A DNA stretch of 64,000 nt from NCBI RefSeq assembly GCF_042646165.1, contig NZ_JBHRTC010000021.1. One strand, given 5' to 3'. Positions 36,052-45,840 of the stretch are shown piece after piece (within the stretch, counting starts at the first letter, position 1; every line of letters starts with the position of its first letter). The notes beneath the pieces are model-generated. The model worked only from the letters and a program-made list of their open reading frames with translations. It ran no database searches and was not told where the DNA came from. The translations under genes were made by a program, and so were the position numbers. This DNA comes from Microbaculum marinum (GTDB lineage: Bacteria > Pseudomonadota > Alphaproteobacteria > Rhizobiales > Tepidamorphaceae).

Positions 36052-36912
36052 ATGACGCCGTGGACCGACCGCTCGGGCAAGATCGTGCCCGTCAAGCTCA
36101 TCGCCTTCGCCGGGTCTTTCATACCTGGCCTGCTGCTCGCGGCGTCGCTGTGGCTCGGTACGCTTGAACCGAAGCCGGTCACCGCGGCGATCCACGACAC
36201 CGGCGACTGGGCGGTCCGCTTCCTGCTGATGACCCTTGCGGTCTCGCCGCTGCGGCGCATCGGCCACTGGCCCCGCCTGATCATGACGCGGCGCATTCTG
36301 GGGCTTGCCGCCCTCGCCTACGCCGCGATCCATTTCTGCCTCTACGTCGTCGACCAGAAGTTCGACCTCGCCCGTGTCGCCGGCGAGATCGTTCTGCGGA
36401 TCTATCTGACCATCGGTTTCGTTGCGCTGCTGGGGCTGGTCGCCCTTGGCGTGACGTCGACCGACGCCGCGATACGGCGGTTGGGCGCGAACTGGCAGCG
36501 GCTGCACAGGATGGTCTATCCGATCGCGGTCCTCGCCATGATCCACTTCTTCCTCCAGTCGAAGATAGACGTGTTCCAGGCGACGCTCATGTCCGGCTTC
36601 TTCGTCCTGCTGATGATCTACCGGGCGATGCACGCGAGGGGAATCGCGCTCAAGCCCCTCAATCTTGCAGGCGCCGCGCTGGTCGCCACCATCGCGACGG
36701 CGGCGATCGAATTCGCTTGGTACGCCGCCGCGACCGGTGTCGATCCGGTCCTGGTCTTCGAGGCCAATTTCGATTTCAGCTACACCATCCGGCCGGCGTG
36801 GTGGGTCGGCGCGGCCGGCCTCTGCACAGCGCTCGTCGGCCTGGCACGGTCAGGCAAGGCGCCCCGGCGGCCCTCCCGCACCGGCCGGCTGGCGAGGGAA
36901 ACCGCCGGCTGA
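36052..36912 (+). CDS. msrQ: MsrQ, haem-binding membrane subunit of periplasmic methionine sulfoxide reductase
   Basis: A 286-residue inner-membrane b-haem protein of the MsrQ/YedZ (ferric-reductase-like) family. About six transmembrane helices are visible. Candidate haem-ligand histidines lie in AAIHFCLYV, RLHRMVYPIAVLAMIHFF and near TAAIHDTGDWAV. LMTLAVSPLRRI and RRILGLAA are family signatures. MsrQ hands respiratory-chain electrons to the molybdoenzyme MsrP. msrP is normally adjacent but is not in this window: upstream is the MFS gene and downstream a convergent flippase gene. Length is slightly over the usual 200-220 because of a C-terminal extension with two more hydrophobic stretches. 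Confidence 0.86.
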   Translation: MTPWTDRSGKIVPVKLIAFAGSFIPGLLLAASLWLGTLEPKPVTAAIHDTGDWAVRFLLMTLAVSPLRRIGHWPRLIMTRRILGLAALAYAAIHFCLYVVDQKFDLARVAGEIVLRIYLTIGFVALLGLVALGVTSTDAAIRRLGANWQRLHRMVYPIAVLAMIHFFLQSKIDVFQATLMSGFFVLLMIYRAMHARGIALKPLNLAGAALVATIATAAIEFAWYAAATGVDPVLVFEANFDFSYTIRPAWWVGAAGLCTALVGLARSGKAPRRPSRTGRLARETAG

Positions 36913-36931
36913 GGCTGCACCGCGCGCAGCT

Positions 36932-38302
36932 TCACTCCGGCCCGTCCGGTGCGGAAGCACGCACAGGAACCAGCCATCCCGGGGCCTTGCTGACGAACGG
37001 CACCAGCCCGTGAAATCGCCACAGTGCATAAACGGCGATTCCGTCGGCGATCAGTCCGCGCACCAGAAACGAACTCGCGGCACCGTAGGCCTCGAAACGC
37101 GGGACCAGGAACGTGCACAGCACCACGTCCAGGAGCGTCGAACCGATGGTGACATAGAGGATAAGCTTCTCGTAGCCGCAGAACTGCAGGAACGGCGCGG
37201 CGATGCCGATCGACCCGGTGATCATGAACGTCACGGCGATGACGATGAGCAGACCGCCGACCGCCTGATAGTCGGACCCGAACAGCCCCAGCACCTGCTC
37301 GGGCAACAGCAGGATCGGCAGCGCGACGACGACCGTGAAGAACGTCAGCTGACGCGTCGCCTGTCCATACAGCGCCTGCCGCGCGGCATAATTCTCCTCA
37401 CCCTGCGCTATGGCGCCAAGGCGCGGCAGGATGGTCGCCGTGAGGGCGGTCATCGGGATCATCACCAGGGCGCCGGCCGCGGTCGCCGCGGTGAACAGGC
37501 CGACCTGCGCTTCGTCCTTGCCGAGAACCTCCAGCATGATCATGCCGGAGTAGCCGTTGAGCTTCCACACGAAGGCGCCGATCATGATCGGCAGCGAAAC
37601 GCCGAGCCAGAGCTTCGAACGGTAGGACTTGTCGCGGCACCACACCGGGACGTCCCTGGGCAGCAACATCACCACGGCGATCGATACCAGCAGGAACGAC
37701 AGCGCGAACGCGGCGAGCATGGCCTCGGGAGTGATCTTGAATCCCGCGAACGGGATCAGCAGCACTGCCGCCGCGGTCACCAGCGGCACGCCGAACCGGG
37801 TCGTGATCGTGGCCCCCACAGGCCGGTGCGCGGCGCTCAGCACGCCGGGCGCGAGCCGGTAGACGGCATAGAACGGGATCAGCCAGACGGACAGCAGGAC
37901 GGGATGGCCCTTGCGGGTATCGAAGAACGACACGCCGCGGTCGTCGAGAGCGTAGTGGACGATCGCGAACCCCGCGACGATCAGCAGCGACACCACGATC
38001 GATAGTGCGACGAACAGGAGGCAGAAGCCCGCGACGTGGGCAGTGTCGCCCCTCTCGATGTAGCCCGGCAGGAAGCGCATGCACGTGCGATCCGCCCCGA
38101 GGATCGCGACGATGCCTCCAAGGATCAGGACCGCATAGGCAATGGAATAGTCGCCGTACCACGCCACGCTGACGGATTGCGCGAGCAGTATCTGTACGCC
38201 GAAATCGCCGAGCGTTCCGATGGCCGTGATCAGCACGACGACCAGCGCACCGCCGGCGAAGATCGAATCCCACTCGACGATGCGGATCCTGCGGATATCC
38301 AA
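36932..38302 (-). CDS. Polysaccharide/oligosaccharide flippase (Wzx/MATE-like)
   Basis: A 456-residue inner-membrane protein with 12-14 predicted helices and the organisation of the polysaccharide-synthase/MurJ-like exporter superfamily. Examples are the N-terminal IFAGGALVVVLITAIGTLGDFGVQILLA and the paired helices LFTAATAAGALVMIPMTALTATILP. Such proteins flip lipid-linked glycans across the inner membrane. It is alone, with no glycosyltransferase cluster alongside; the nearest glycosyltransferase is at 9148. Confidence 0.83.
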   Translation of the reverse strand: MDIRRIRIVEWDSIFAGGALVVVLITAIGTLGDFGVQILLAQSVSVAWYGDYSIAYAVLILGGIVAILGADRTCMRFLPGYIERGDTAHVAGFCLLFVALSIVVSLLIVAGFAIVHYALDDRGVSFFDTRKGHPVLLSVWLIPFYAVYRLAPGVLSAAHRPVGATITTRFGVPLVTAAAVLLIPFAGFKITPEAMLAAFALSFLLVSIAVVMLLPRDVPVWCRDKSYRSKLWLGVSLPIMIGAFVWKLNGYSGMIMLEVLGKDEAQVGLFTAATAAGALVMIPMTALTATILPRLGAIAQGEENYAARQALYGQATRQLTFFTVVVALPILLLPEQVLGLFGSDYQAVGGLLIVIAVTFMITGSIGIAAPFLQFCGYEKLILYVTIGSTLLDVVLCTFLVPRFEAYGAASSFLVRGLIADGIAVYALWRFHGLVPFVSKAPGWLVPVRASAPDGPE

Positions 38303-38367
38303 GGCGGCCCCCCGTTGTTATCCCGGCCACGACGCTGCGCCGCGACCGGTCGGGAACTGCCCTGCAG

Positions 38368-39570
<1,203 letters not shown>

Positions 39571-40090
39571 GACACGACCTCCTTCACGTTCCGCCTGCTG
39601 ACCAATTCCGGCACAGCCGCCGGCTGCCCGCCGTCATATACACCGCTCGTTCGCCGTCGGTACCGCCTTTTGGCCGATCGAGGGCAGTTTTCCGCCATTC
39701 GGACGAACGGCGGCATCTGCGGGTACGGCACCGGCCCATTCTCTCGAGGTGTCGACTTGGTCGCGATTTCGGGCGCGGCGCATGCAATCTCATTCCCGTC
39801 TTCGACCGACCCCGTCGATGCTGGCGCGGGCGAACCGCACCGTCCCACGCGATATGGGACCTAGCCCACTGGAATAGCAGGCTTTTTCCTGTTCGCGGCG
39901 GGATTCGAAAACACGTCGCAAAACAGACGTTTGCTGTCGTGTGAAAGCCACCCCCGCGAGGCGCAATTCAGCATCGTTGTGATCAGCGAAGCAGGAACCG
40001 CCGGGACATCGCGACATGACGCCGACCGGCCCGACTTCCAGGCAAAGTCAGGACTGAACACCGTCGCGCGCGCCGCGTGGAGATGAAGCC
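39571..40090. other. Intergenic region upstream of the folate/corrinoid operon
   Basis: A 520-base region between the divergent thiolase and MetF-like genes. Open frames cross part of it, but none has a ribosome-binding site plus recognisable protein. An imperfect inverted repeat (CACG..GCAAA at 39912-39922 and TTTGC...CGTG at 39930-39941) lies about 150 bases before the MetF-like start, in a locally A/T-richer stretch, and may be an operator. I see no cobalamin or SAM riboswitch consensus. Confidence 0.45.
39912..39941. promoter_or_regulatory. Imperfect inverted repeat, candidate operator
   Basis: Left arm CACGTCGCAAA and right arm TTTGCTGTCGTG are complementary except for the TC/TGT centre of each arm, separated by about 7 bases. 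The site is about 150 bases upstream of the MetF-like gene and could bind a dimeric regulator or form a leader hairpin. No regulator can be assigned. Confidence 0.35.
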
Positions 40091-40987
40091 ATGTCGCCCG
40101 AAGCCGTTTCCGCCTACCGAATCCCCGCCTCGATCGAGGCAACGCCGAAGCAGGTTAACGACGGCGACCGCCTCGACGGACTGTTTCCCGCCGGCACGCG
40201 CGTCTACCTGACCGACGTCGGTACCACACCGGTGCCCGAGTTTGCCGCGGCTGCGAGGCGCCTGGCCCTGGCCGGCTACAAGCCGGTCCCCCACCTCCCG
40301 GCGCGCCGCATGGCCGGCCCAGCCGACCTGCGCGACCGCCTGAACAGGTTGACCGGCGAAGCCGGGGTCGACGACGTGCTGGTGATTGCCGGCAGCGTCG
40401 ACCGTCCCGCCGGCGACTTCGCCTCGACCATGGACATCCTGCGCACCGGCATGCTCGCCGAGTTCGGCATCCGCACGATCGGGGTCGCCGGCCATCCCGA
40501 GGGCAGCCCCGACATTCCCGCCGGCGGCGTCGCCGAGGCGATCGCGCAGAAGAACGCCTTCGCGGCGGAGTACGGCATCGACATGCGGATCGTCACCCAG
40601 TTCGGGTTCGACCCGCAGCGGTTCGTCGCCTGGGCGCACGACCTCGCCGCGTCCGGCAACACGCTGCCGATCCATATCGGCGTCTCGGGACCCGCGAAGA
40701 TCACCACGCTTCTGAAATATGCGGCGCTGTGCGGCGTCGGGCCCTCGCTCGACTTCCTGAAGAAGCGCGCCTCCTCCGTCATGGCGCTGGCCTCCGGCTT
40801 CAGCCCCGAAGGCGTCGTCGCGCCGATCGAGGAGCATGTCGCCGGCGATCCCGGCTGTCCGATCGCGCAGTTGCACGTCTTTCCTTTCGGGGGATTGCGC
40901 AAGACCGCCGAGTGGCTGGCCGAACGCGGCTCCTGGTTCGGCGACAACGGTTCGGGCGAAACCACAGTCATCGCGGAGACCAACTGA
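40091..40987 (+). CDS. MetF-like methylenetetrahydrofolate reductase
   Basis: A 298-residue flavoprotein of the MTHFR TIM-barrel family; length matches bacterial MetF. Visible family segments are EFAAAARRLALAGYKPVPHLPAR in part, GVAGHPEGSPDIP, RIVTQFGFDPQRF and LPIHIGVSGPAKI. MetF normally reduces methylene-H4F to methyl-H4F. Because its stop codon overlaps the start of a methyl-H4F:corrinoid methyltransferase (TGATG, 40985-40989), it may here work in the oxidative direction and feed corrinoid-derived methyl groups into C1 oxidation. The sequence is a divergent MetF, so a dedicated catabolic role is plausible. Confidence 0.86.
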   Translation: MSPEAVSAYRIPASIEATPKQVNDGDRLDGLFPAGTRVYLTDVGTTPVPEFAAAARRLALAGYKPVPHLPARRMAGPADLRDRLNRLTGEAGVDDVLVIAGSVDRPAGDFASTMDILRTGMLAEFGIRTIGVAGHPEGSPDIPAGGVAEAIAQKNAFAAEYGIDMRIVTQFGFDPQRFVAWAHDLAASGNTLPIHIGVSGPAKITTLLKYAALCGVGPSLDFLKKRASSVMALASGFSPEGVVAPIEEHVAGDPGCPIAQLHVFPFGGLRKTAEWLAERGSWFGDNGSGETTVIAETN

Positions 40988-41949
40988 TGTCTCGCACCGT
41001 CGTCGCTTCCGCCACGCGGACGATCGTCATCGGGTTCGACCAGCCGTTCTGCGTGATCGGCGAACGGATCAATCCGACCGGCCGCAAGAAGCTCGCGGCC
41101 GAGATGGTCGAGGGCAATTTCGAGACCGTGAAGAAGGATGCGCTGGAGCAGGTCTGGGCCGGCGCAACCATGCTCGACGTCAATGCGGGGGTCACCTCGG
41201 TCGACCCGAACCAGTCCGAGCCGCCGCTGCTCGCCCGGACGATCGAACTCGTGCAGTCGCTCACCGATGTGCCGATCTCGATAGATTCCTCGGTCCCCGC
41301 CGCCCTGAAGGCCGGTCTGGAGGTCTGCAAGGGCCGCCCGCTCGTCAATTCGGTAACCGGCGAGGAGGACCGGCTGGAATCGATCCTGCCGCTGATCAGG
41401 AAGTACGACGTTCCGGTGGTTGCGATCTCGAACGACGAGACAGGGATCTCGGAAGATCCCGACGTGCGCTTCGAGGTCGCCCGCAAGATCGTCCGCCACG
41501 CCGCCGACTATGGCATCAAGCCGGAGGACGTCGTCGTCGACCCGCTGGTCATGCCGATCGGCGCCATGGGCACGGCGGGCCGACAGGTGTTCCACCTGGT
41601 CCGGCGCCTGCGCGAGGAACTGAAGGTCAACACGACCTGCGGCGCTTCCAACATATCGTTCGGCCTGCCGCATCGCCACGGAATCAACGCCGCCTTCCTG
41701 CCGATGGCGATATCGGCAGGCATGACCTCGGCGATCATGAACCCCTGCCGTCCGCAGGAAATGGAGATGGTGCGCGCGGCCAACGTGCTGATGGGCACGG
41801 ACGCGAACTGCGCCGACTGGATCGGCAAGTACCGCGACCACGCGCCTACGCATGACGTTCCCGTCGGTCCCGTCGGCGAGGCGATGGCGTCGTCGGGCGG
41901 CGGCCGGCGGCGCGGCGGCCGCGAGGCCCGGCGCGTCCGGACCGGTTGA
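40987..41949 (+). CDS. Methyltetrahydrofolate:corrinoid methyltransferase (DHPS-fold, AcsE/MtgA-like)
   Basis: A 320-residue pterin-binding TIM barrel of the dihydropteroate-synthase superfamily. FCVIGERINPTGRKKLA, ATMLDVNAGVTSVDPNQSEP, PISIDSS and LVNSVTGEEDR are the pterin-site motifs of AcsE, MetH and MtgA-type methyltransferases. In this context it would transfer the methyl group from the corrinoid protein to tetrahydrofolate. ATG 40987 overlaps the stop of the MetF-like gene; longer upstream frames are out-of-frame sequence of that gene. The last 17 residues (GGGRRRGGREARRVRTG) form an Arg/Gly tail absent from the core fold. Confidence 0.92.
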   Translation: MSRTVVASATRTIVIGFDQPFCVIGERINPTGRKKLAAEMVEGNFETVKKDALEQVWAGATMLDVNAGVTSVDPNQSEPPLLARTIELVQSLTDVPISIDSSVPAALKAGLEVCKGRPLVNSVTGEEDRLESILPLIRKYDVPVVAISNDETGISEDPDVRFEVARKIVRHAADYGIKPEDVVVDPLVMPIGAMGTAGRQVFHLVRRLREELKVNTTCGASNISFGLPHRHGINAAFLPMAISAGMTSAIMNPCRPQEMEMVRAANVLMGTDANCADWIGKYRDHAPTHDVPVGPVGEAMASSGGGRRRGGREARRVRTG

Positions 41950-42055
41950 AGGCAGAAGCTGCGGGCCGCGCCTCCTGCTTTCCGGCGCGTCCCGTCCCTG
42001 GTTGGAACAGACGGCAATGGATGGCCCGTCGTTTGGTGAGCGCGCAGGAGGCGGA

Positions 42056-44143
42056 ATGGCCTCTCAAGCCGAAGGTGTGAGCGACGCACTCGTCTTGTTC
42101 ATGCCGAGCGGCAGGCGTGGCCGTTTCCCGCTCGGCACGCCGGTCCTGGAGGCCGCGCGCCAGCTCGGCGTGTATGTCGAGTCGGTCTGCGGCGGGCGCG
42201 GCATCTGCGGACGCTGCCAGGTCTCCGTTGCCGAGGGGGTCTTCGCCAAGCACAAGATCACCAGTTCGGCCACGCATCTTTCGCCCTTCTCCGAGACCGA
42301 GGCGCGCTACGCGAAGAAGCGCAGCCTGGCCGACGACCGTCGCCTGTCCTGCTCCGCCCTCATCGAGGGCGATCTGGTCATCGACATCCCGGTCGAGACG
42401 CAGACCAACCGGGCGCTGGTGCGCAAGCGGGCGGAGGCGCGCCCGATCGAGCGCGAGCCGGTCACCCAGCTCTGCTACGTCGAGGTCGACGAGCCGGACA
42501 TGGAGCAGCCGCTCGGCGACACCGACCGTCTGGTCCGGGCCGTCGAGGCGCAGTGGATGCTGCATGGGGTCCGCTGCGACTTCCCGCTGATCCCCAGGAT
42601 CCAGGAAACGCTGCGCCAGGGCGACTGGAAGGCGACGGTGGCGATCCATGACGACGGCCAGCCGACCATCGTCGCCATCTGGCCGGGCTTCCGCGACAAG
42701 CTCTACGGCATCGCCGTGGACATCGGCTCGACGACCATTGCCTGCCATCTCTCCGACATGCTGACCGGCCGCACCGTCTCGTCTTCGGGTACCGCCAATC
42801 CGCAGATCCGCTTCGGCGAGGACCTGATGTCGCGGGTCTCCTACCTGATGATGAACCCGGATGGTCTGCCGGCGCTGGTCAAGGCGGTGCGGGGTGCCAT
42901 CGAGAGCCTGATCGACAAGGCCGTCGGGGACGCCGGCGCGGACCGGCACGACGTGCTGGAAGCCGTCTTCGTCGGCAACCCGATCATGCACCACCTGTTC
43001 CTCGGCATCGACCCGCGCGAACTCGGTGGCGCACCGTTCGCGCTGGCGGTTTCGGGCGCCCTCACGTTCCCGGCGCGCCAGCTGGGCATCGGCATCAATC
43101 CCGGCGGGCGCGTCTACATGCTGCCCTGCATCGCCGGCCATGTCGGCGCCGACGCCGCCGGGGCGACGCTTGCGGAAGGTCCTCATCGGGGCGACGAGAT
43201 CACCCTGCTGGTCGATGTCGGCACCAACGCGGAAATCGTGCTCGGCAACAGGCACCGCGTGCTTGCGGCAAGCTCACCGACCGGGCCGGCATTCGAGGGC
43301 GCGGAAATCTCGTCCGGCCAGCGCGCCGCACCCGGCGCCATCGAGCGGGTCCGCATCGATCCCGAGACGCTGGAGCCGAGGATCCAGGTGATCGGTCTCG
43401 ACGCCTGGTCGGACAACGAGGAATTCACGGTGAAGATCGACCAGGTCGGCGTGACCGGCATCTGCGGATCCGGCATCATCGAGGCGATCGGCGAGATGTT
43501 CCTGGCCGGCATCATCACCCGGGACGGCGTCATCGACGGGTCGCTCGCGGCGAGATCTGCGCGCATCCAGCAGACTGGGCGGACGTTCTCCTACCTGCTC
43601 TGGCAGGGCGACCAGGAGATCCGGATCACCCAGAACGATGTGCGCGCGATCCAGCTCGCAAAGGCCGCCTTGTATGCCGGGGTGAAGCTGCTGATGGACA
43701 AGTACGGCACCGACCATGTCGACCGCATCAAGCTCGCCGGCGCCTTCGGGTCCCACATCGACACCAAGTACGCGATGCTGATCGGACTCATTCCCGACTG
43801 CGACCTGAAGAACGTCGCGGCCGTCGGCAATGCGGCGGGAACCGGGGCCCGCATGTGCCTGCTCAACAAGTCCTATCGGGCGGAGGTCGAGGACCTGGTC
43901 AGGCGGATCGAGAAGATCGAGACGGCGCTGGAACCGCGCTTCCAGGAACATTTCGTCGCCGCCATGGCGCTGCCCAACAAGGTCGATCCGTTCCCCAACC
44001 TGGCGGCCGCCGTCACGCTGCCGGCCCCGAAGGTCGTGGCCGAGGGCGAAGGACGTGGCAGGCGCGGCGAGAGACGCCGCGCGCGAGGGACCTCGGCTGA
44101 GGGCGCCGTTGCGCCGCTTCCGCCGGTTCCCGATCAGGGGTAG
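42056..44143 (+). CDS. ASKHA-domain corrinoid activation protein with N-terminal 2Fe-2S ferredoxin
   Basis: A 695-residue RamA/RACo-type reactivase (DUF4445/COG3894). These proteins use ATP to reduce inactive Co(II)-corrinoid to Co(I). Residues 1-100 are a plant-type 2Fe-2S domain with Cys45, Cys51, Cys54 and Cys99. The ASKHA ATPase region starts at GIAVDIGSTTIACHL, with further phosphate motifs LLVDVGTNAEIVLG and ICGSGIIEAIGEM and the adenosine motif IKLAGAFGSHID. The start is ATG 42056, with CAGGAGGCG upstream; an ATG at 42017 is in frame but lacks a site. The C-terminus extends past the fold in an Arg-rich segment (GRGRRGERRRARG) and a Pro-rich end. It is the third gene after metF-like and the methyltransferase (106-base gap). 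Confidence 0.92.
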   Translation: MASQAEGVSDALVLFMPSGRRGRFPLGTPVLEAARQLGVYVESVCGGRGICGRCQVSVAEGVFAKHKITSSATHLSPFSETEARYAKKRSLADDRRLSCSALIEGDLVIDIPVETQTNRALVRKRAEARPIEREPVTQLCYVEVDEPDMEQPLGDTDRLVRAVEAQWMLHGVRCDFPLIPRIQETLRQGDWKATVAIHDDGQPTIVAIWPGFRDKLYGIAVDIGSTTIACHLSDMLTGRTVSSSGTANPQIRFGEDLMSRVSYLMMNPDGLPALVKAVRGAIESLIDKAVGDAGADRHDVLEAVFVGNPIMHHLFLGIDPRELGGAPFALAVSGALTFPARQLGIGINPGGRVYMLPCIAGHVGADAAGATLAEGPHRGDEITLLVDVGTNAEIVLGNRHRVLAASSPTGPAFEGAEISSGQRAAPGAIERVRIDPETLEPRIQVIGLDAWSDNEEFTVKIDQVGVTGICGSGIIEAIGEMFLAGIITRDGVIDGSLAARSARIQQTGRTFSYLLWQGDQEIRITQNDVRAIQLAKAALYAGVKLLMDKYGTDHVDRIKLAGAFGSHIDTKYAMLIGLIPDCDLKNVAAVGNAAGTGARMCLLNKSYRAEVEDLVRRIEKIETALEPRFQEHFVAAMALPNKVDPFPNLAAAVTLPAPKVVAEGEGRGRRGERRRARGTSAEGAVAPLPPVPDQG

Positions 44144-44187
44144 CCGTTTGCCTCTGTCGGCGCGGCGTCGCCGGCCCGCAGGTCCGC

Positions 44188-45123
44188 TCAGCTCGCCATA
44201 AGCTCGGCGGCCGGTTCGACGGCGGCCGCCGCGCGACCGCCCCGGCTGATATCCCGGAAACTGTCGATCACATGCCTTGCCAGCGCCTCGCCGGCCGGCC
44301 CGAGGGCCGGGCGTCGATGCATGACGATATGATAGTCGTCGAGCGGGGGCAGGCCGTGCCGCTCGTCCAGCCGTTCGAGCGGCGGAACGATGAGGCTCTG
44401 CGAGATCGGCGAAATCGCCAGGTCGGCGTGAACGGCCGCCAGCAGGCCCGACGTGTGCAGGCTGCGATAGGTCGTCCGCGCTTCGATTCCCGCCGACTCC
44501 AGCGCCGCCAGCGCGGTGGCACGCCACGGGCAGCCATGCGGCGACAGGGCCACCGGCAGCGGGCGTGCTTCGTAGGCGCAACCGCATTCCAGACCGGCCC
44601 AGCCGAGCGGTTCGGTGTAGACGATCTGGCCGTGACGGAGCACTTCGGCCTCTCGTGAGGCCGTCATCAGAGCGATATCCAGCTGGTCGTTCTCGATCAT
44701 CTCGTACAGCGTGCCCGACATGTCGAGCGTCACGTCGACATCGACCCCCGGATGGGTGCGGGCGAAGCGGCAGAGGATGTTCGGCAGGAATCGGGTGCCG
44801 TAGTCGTCGGGCGAGCCGATCCGCACCACGCCCTCGATCTCGGGAGTGAGGAACAGCCCGACCGCCTCGTCGGACAGGCGCAGCATCCGGCGGGCATAGC
44901 CGAGCAGCGCCTCGCCCTCGGTCGTGATCCTGATGCTGCGGCCATCGCGCACGAACACCGAGCGCCCGAGCGTGTCCTCGAGCTTACGGATCTGCATCGA
45001 GACGGCGGAAGGCGTCCGGTAGACGGCCTTGGCGGCTCGGCCGAAACTGCCAGTTTCGGCAATCGCCACGAAGGTGCGCAGCACGTCGTTTTCAAGAAGC
45101 GGCAGGTTTGCCCGTTCGGTCAT
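44188..45123 (-). CDS. LysR-type regulator, LrhA-like
   Basis: A 311-residue LysR-family transcription factor. The winged HTH is at residues about 8-65 (LRTFVAIAETGSFGRAAKAVYRTPSAVSMQIRKLE), followed by a periplasmic-binding-like effector domain. ATG 45123 is preferred because GGAGCG precedes it; ATG 45135 and 45171 are alternatives. A perfect LysR-type box lies 18 bases upstream (45141-45153), so self-regulation is likely. It is divergent from a DUF1127 gene, an arrangement common in Alphaproteobacteria. Its effector is unknown. Confidence 0.9.
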   Translation of the reverse strand: MTERANLPLLENDVLRTFVAIAETGSFGRAAKAVYRTPSAVSMQIRKLEDTLGRSVFVRDGRSIRITTEGEALLGYARRMLRLSDEAVGLFLTPEIEGVVRIGSPDDYGTRFLPNILCRFARTHPGVDVDVTLDMSGTLYEMIENDQLDIALMTASREAEVLRHGQIVYTEPLGWAGLECGCAYEARPLPVALSPHGCPWRATALAALESAGIEARTTYRSLHTSGLLAAVHADLAISPISQSLIVPPLERLDERHGLPPLDDYHIVMHRRPALGPAGEALARHVIDSFRDISRGGRAAAAVEPAAELMAS

Positions 45124-45140
45124 GGGTCGCTCCATATCGC

Positions 45141-45153
45141 TCAATTTAATTGA
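45141..45153. promoter_or_regulatory. LysR-type operator (T-N11-A palindrome)
   Basis: TCAATTTAATTGA is a perfect interrupted palindrome of the T-N11-A form bound by LysR regulators. It lies in the A/T-rich spacer between the LysR gene and the divergent DUF1127 unit. A second weaker T-N-A element (TTCGTTTGATTGAA) occurs about 20 bases further towards DUF1127. Confidence 0.6.
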
Positions 45154-45266
45154 ACGATAAGATAAGACCAATTCGTTTGATTGAACACCCCGTCCTTCCC
45201 ATACTTCCTCTCATCGAACGACGAATGCTCCCGATGACTGCCGCGATCCTGTGTGGGAGCGAGATG

Positions 45267-45422
45267 ATGGAGAGGAAGATGCTGCACATCGGCACCACCG
45301 ACCCGGCTTACCGGAGCCTGGTTGCGCGACTGCACCGGGCCATCGCGAGGGTCCTCGTCTCCGGACGCCGCCTGTCTGCCGACCGGAGCCGTTCGGCCGC
45401 AACACCGGAGACTGGATCATGA
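45267..45422 (+). CDS. Possible small upstream protein coupled to DUF1127 gene
   Basis: An open frame of about 51 codons from ATG 45267 (an ATG at 45237 would add ten residues). Its TGA stop overlaps the ATG of the DUF1127 gene (ATGA, 45419-45422), which is the geometry of translational coupling. The peptide is basic (LVARLHRAIARVLVSGRRL) and resembles no family I know. The overlap is the only support, and chance is possible. Confidence 0.3.
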   Translation: MERKMLHIGTTDPAYRSLVARLHRAIARVLVSGRRLSADRSRSAATPETGS

Positions 45423-45724
45423 CCACCACGAATACGCTGTCAGGTTGCGCCGCATCACCTCGGCGCGGTGGACTGCTCAATCAGTTGGCGCTGTTGGCAG
45501 CCGCGTTGCGGCAGGATTTTCGACGCCGGCTGGCCGACCGGGAGAGGCACCGTGCGTTCCGCAATCTCGCCGATCTCGACGACCGGACGCTGGAGGATAT
45601 CGGCTTGCGGCGCACACACATCGGTGCAGCGGCAAATCTGCCGCTCGAAATCAACTCCTCGCTCGCCATACGCCAGATGGCGGCCGACCGCCGGGCTGCC
45701 GGGCAGCGGATGCGCCGGCGCTGA
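45419..45724 (+). CDS. DUF1127 small basic protein
   Basis: A 101-residue protein with the DUF1127 signature FRNLADLDDRTLEDIGLRRTHI at residues about 47-69. Family members are small, Arg-rich proteins linked to RNA maturation and phosphate or carbon metabolism in Alphaproteobacteria. The N-terminal part is variable and hydrophobic-basic. It is divergent from the LysR gene and convergent with soxG. The LysR box upstream suggests control by that regulator. Confidence 0.82.
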   Translation: MTTTNTLSGCAASPRRGGLLNQLALLAAALRQDFRRRLADRERHRAFRNLADLDDRTLEDIGLRRTHIGAAANLPLEINSSLAIRQMAADRRAAGQRMRRR

Positions 45725-45840
45725 CCAACGGCGCCGAGCGTCCAGATACGAGCCTCGCCGCAGCGCTGCGGCAGGGCCCGTAGATGCGGCGGCGGCCGGC
45801 CCCTCCGGCTGTCGCCGCGCTTGTCTCGCGTTGGGTCCTG

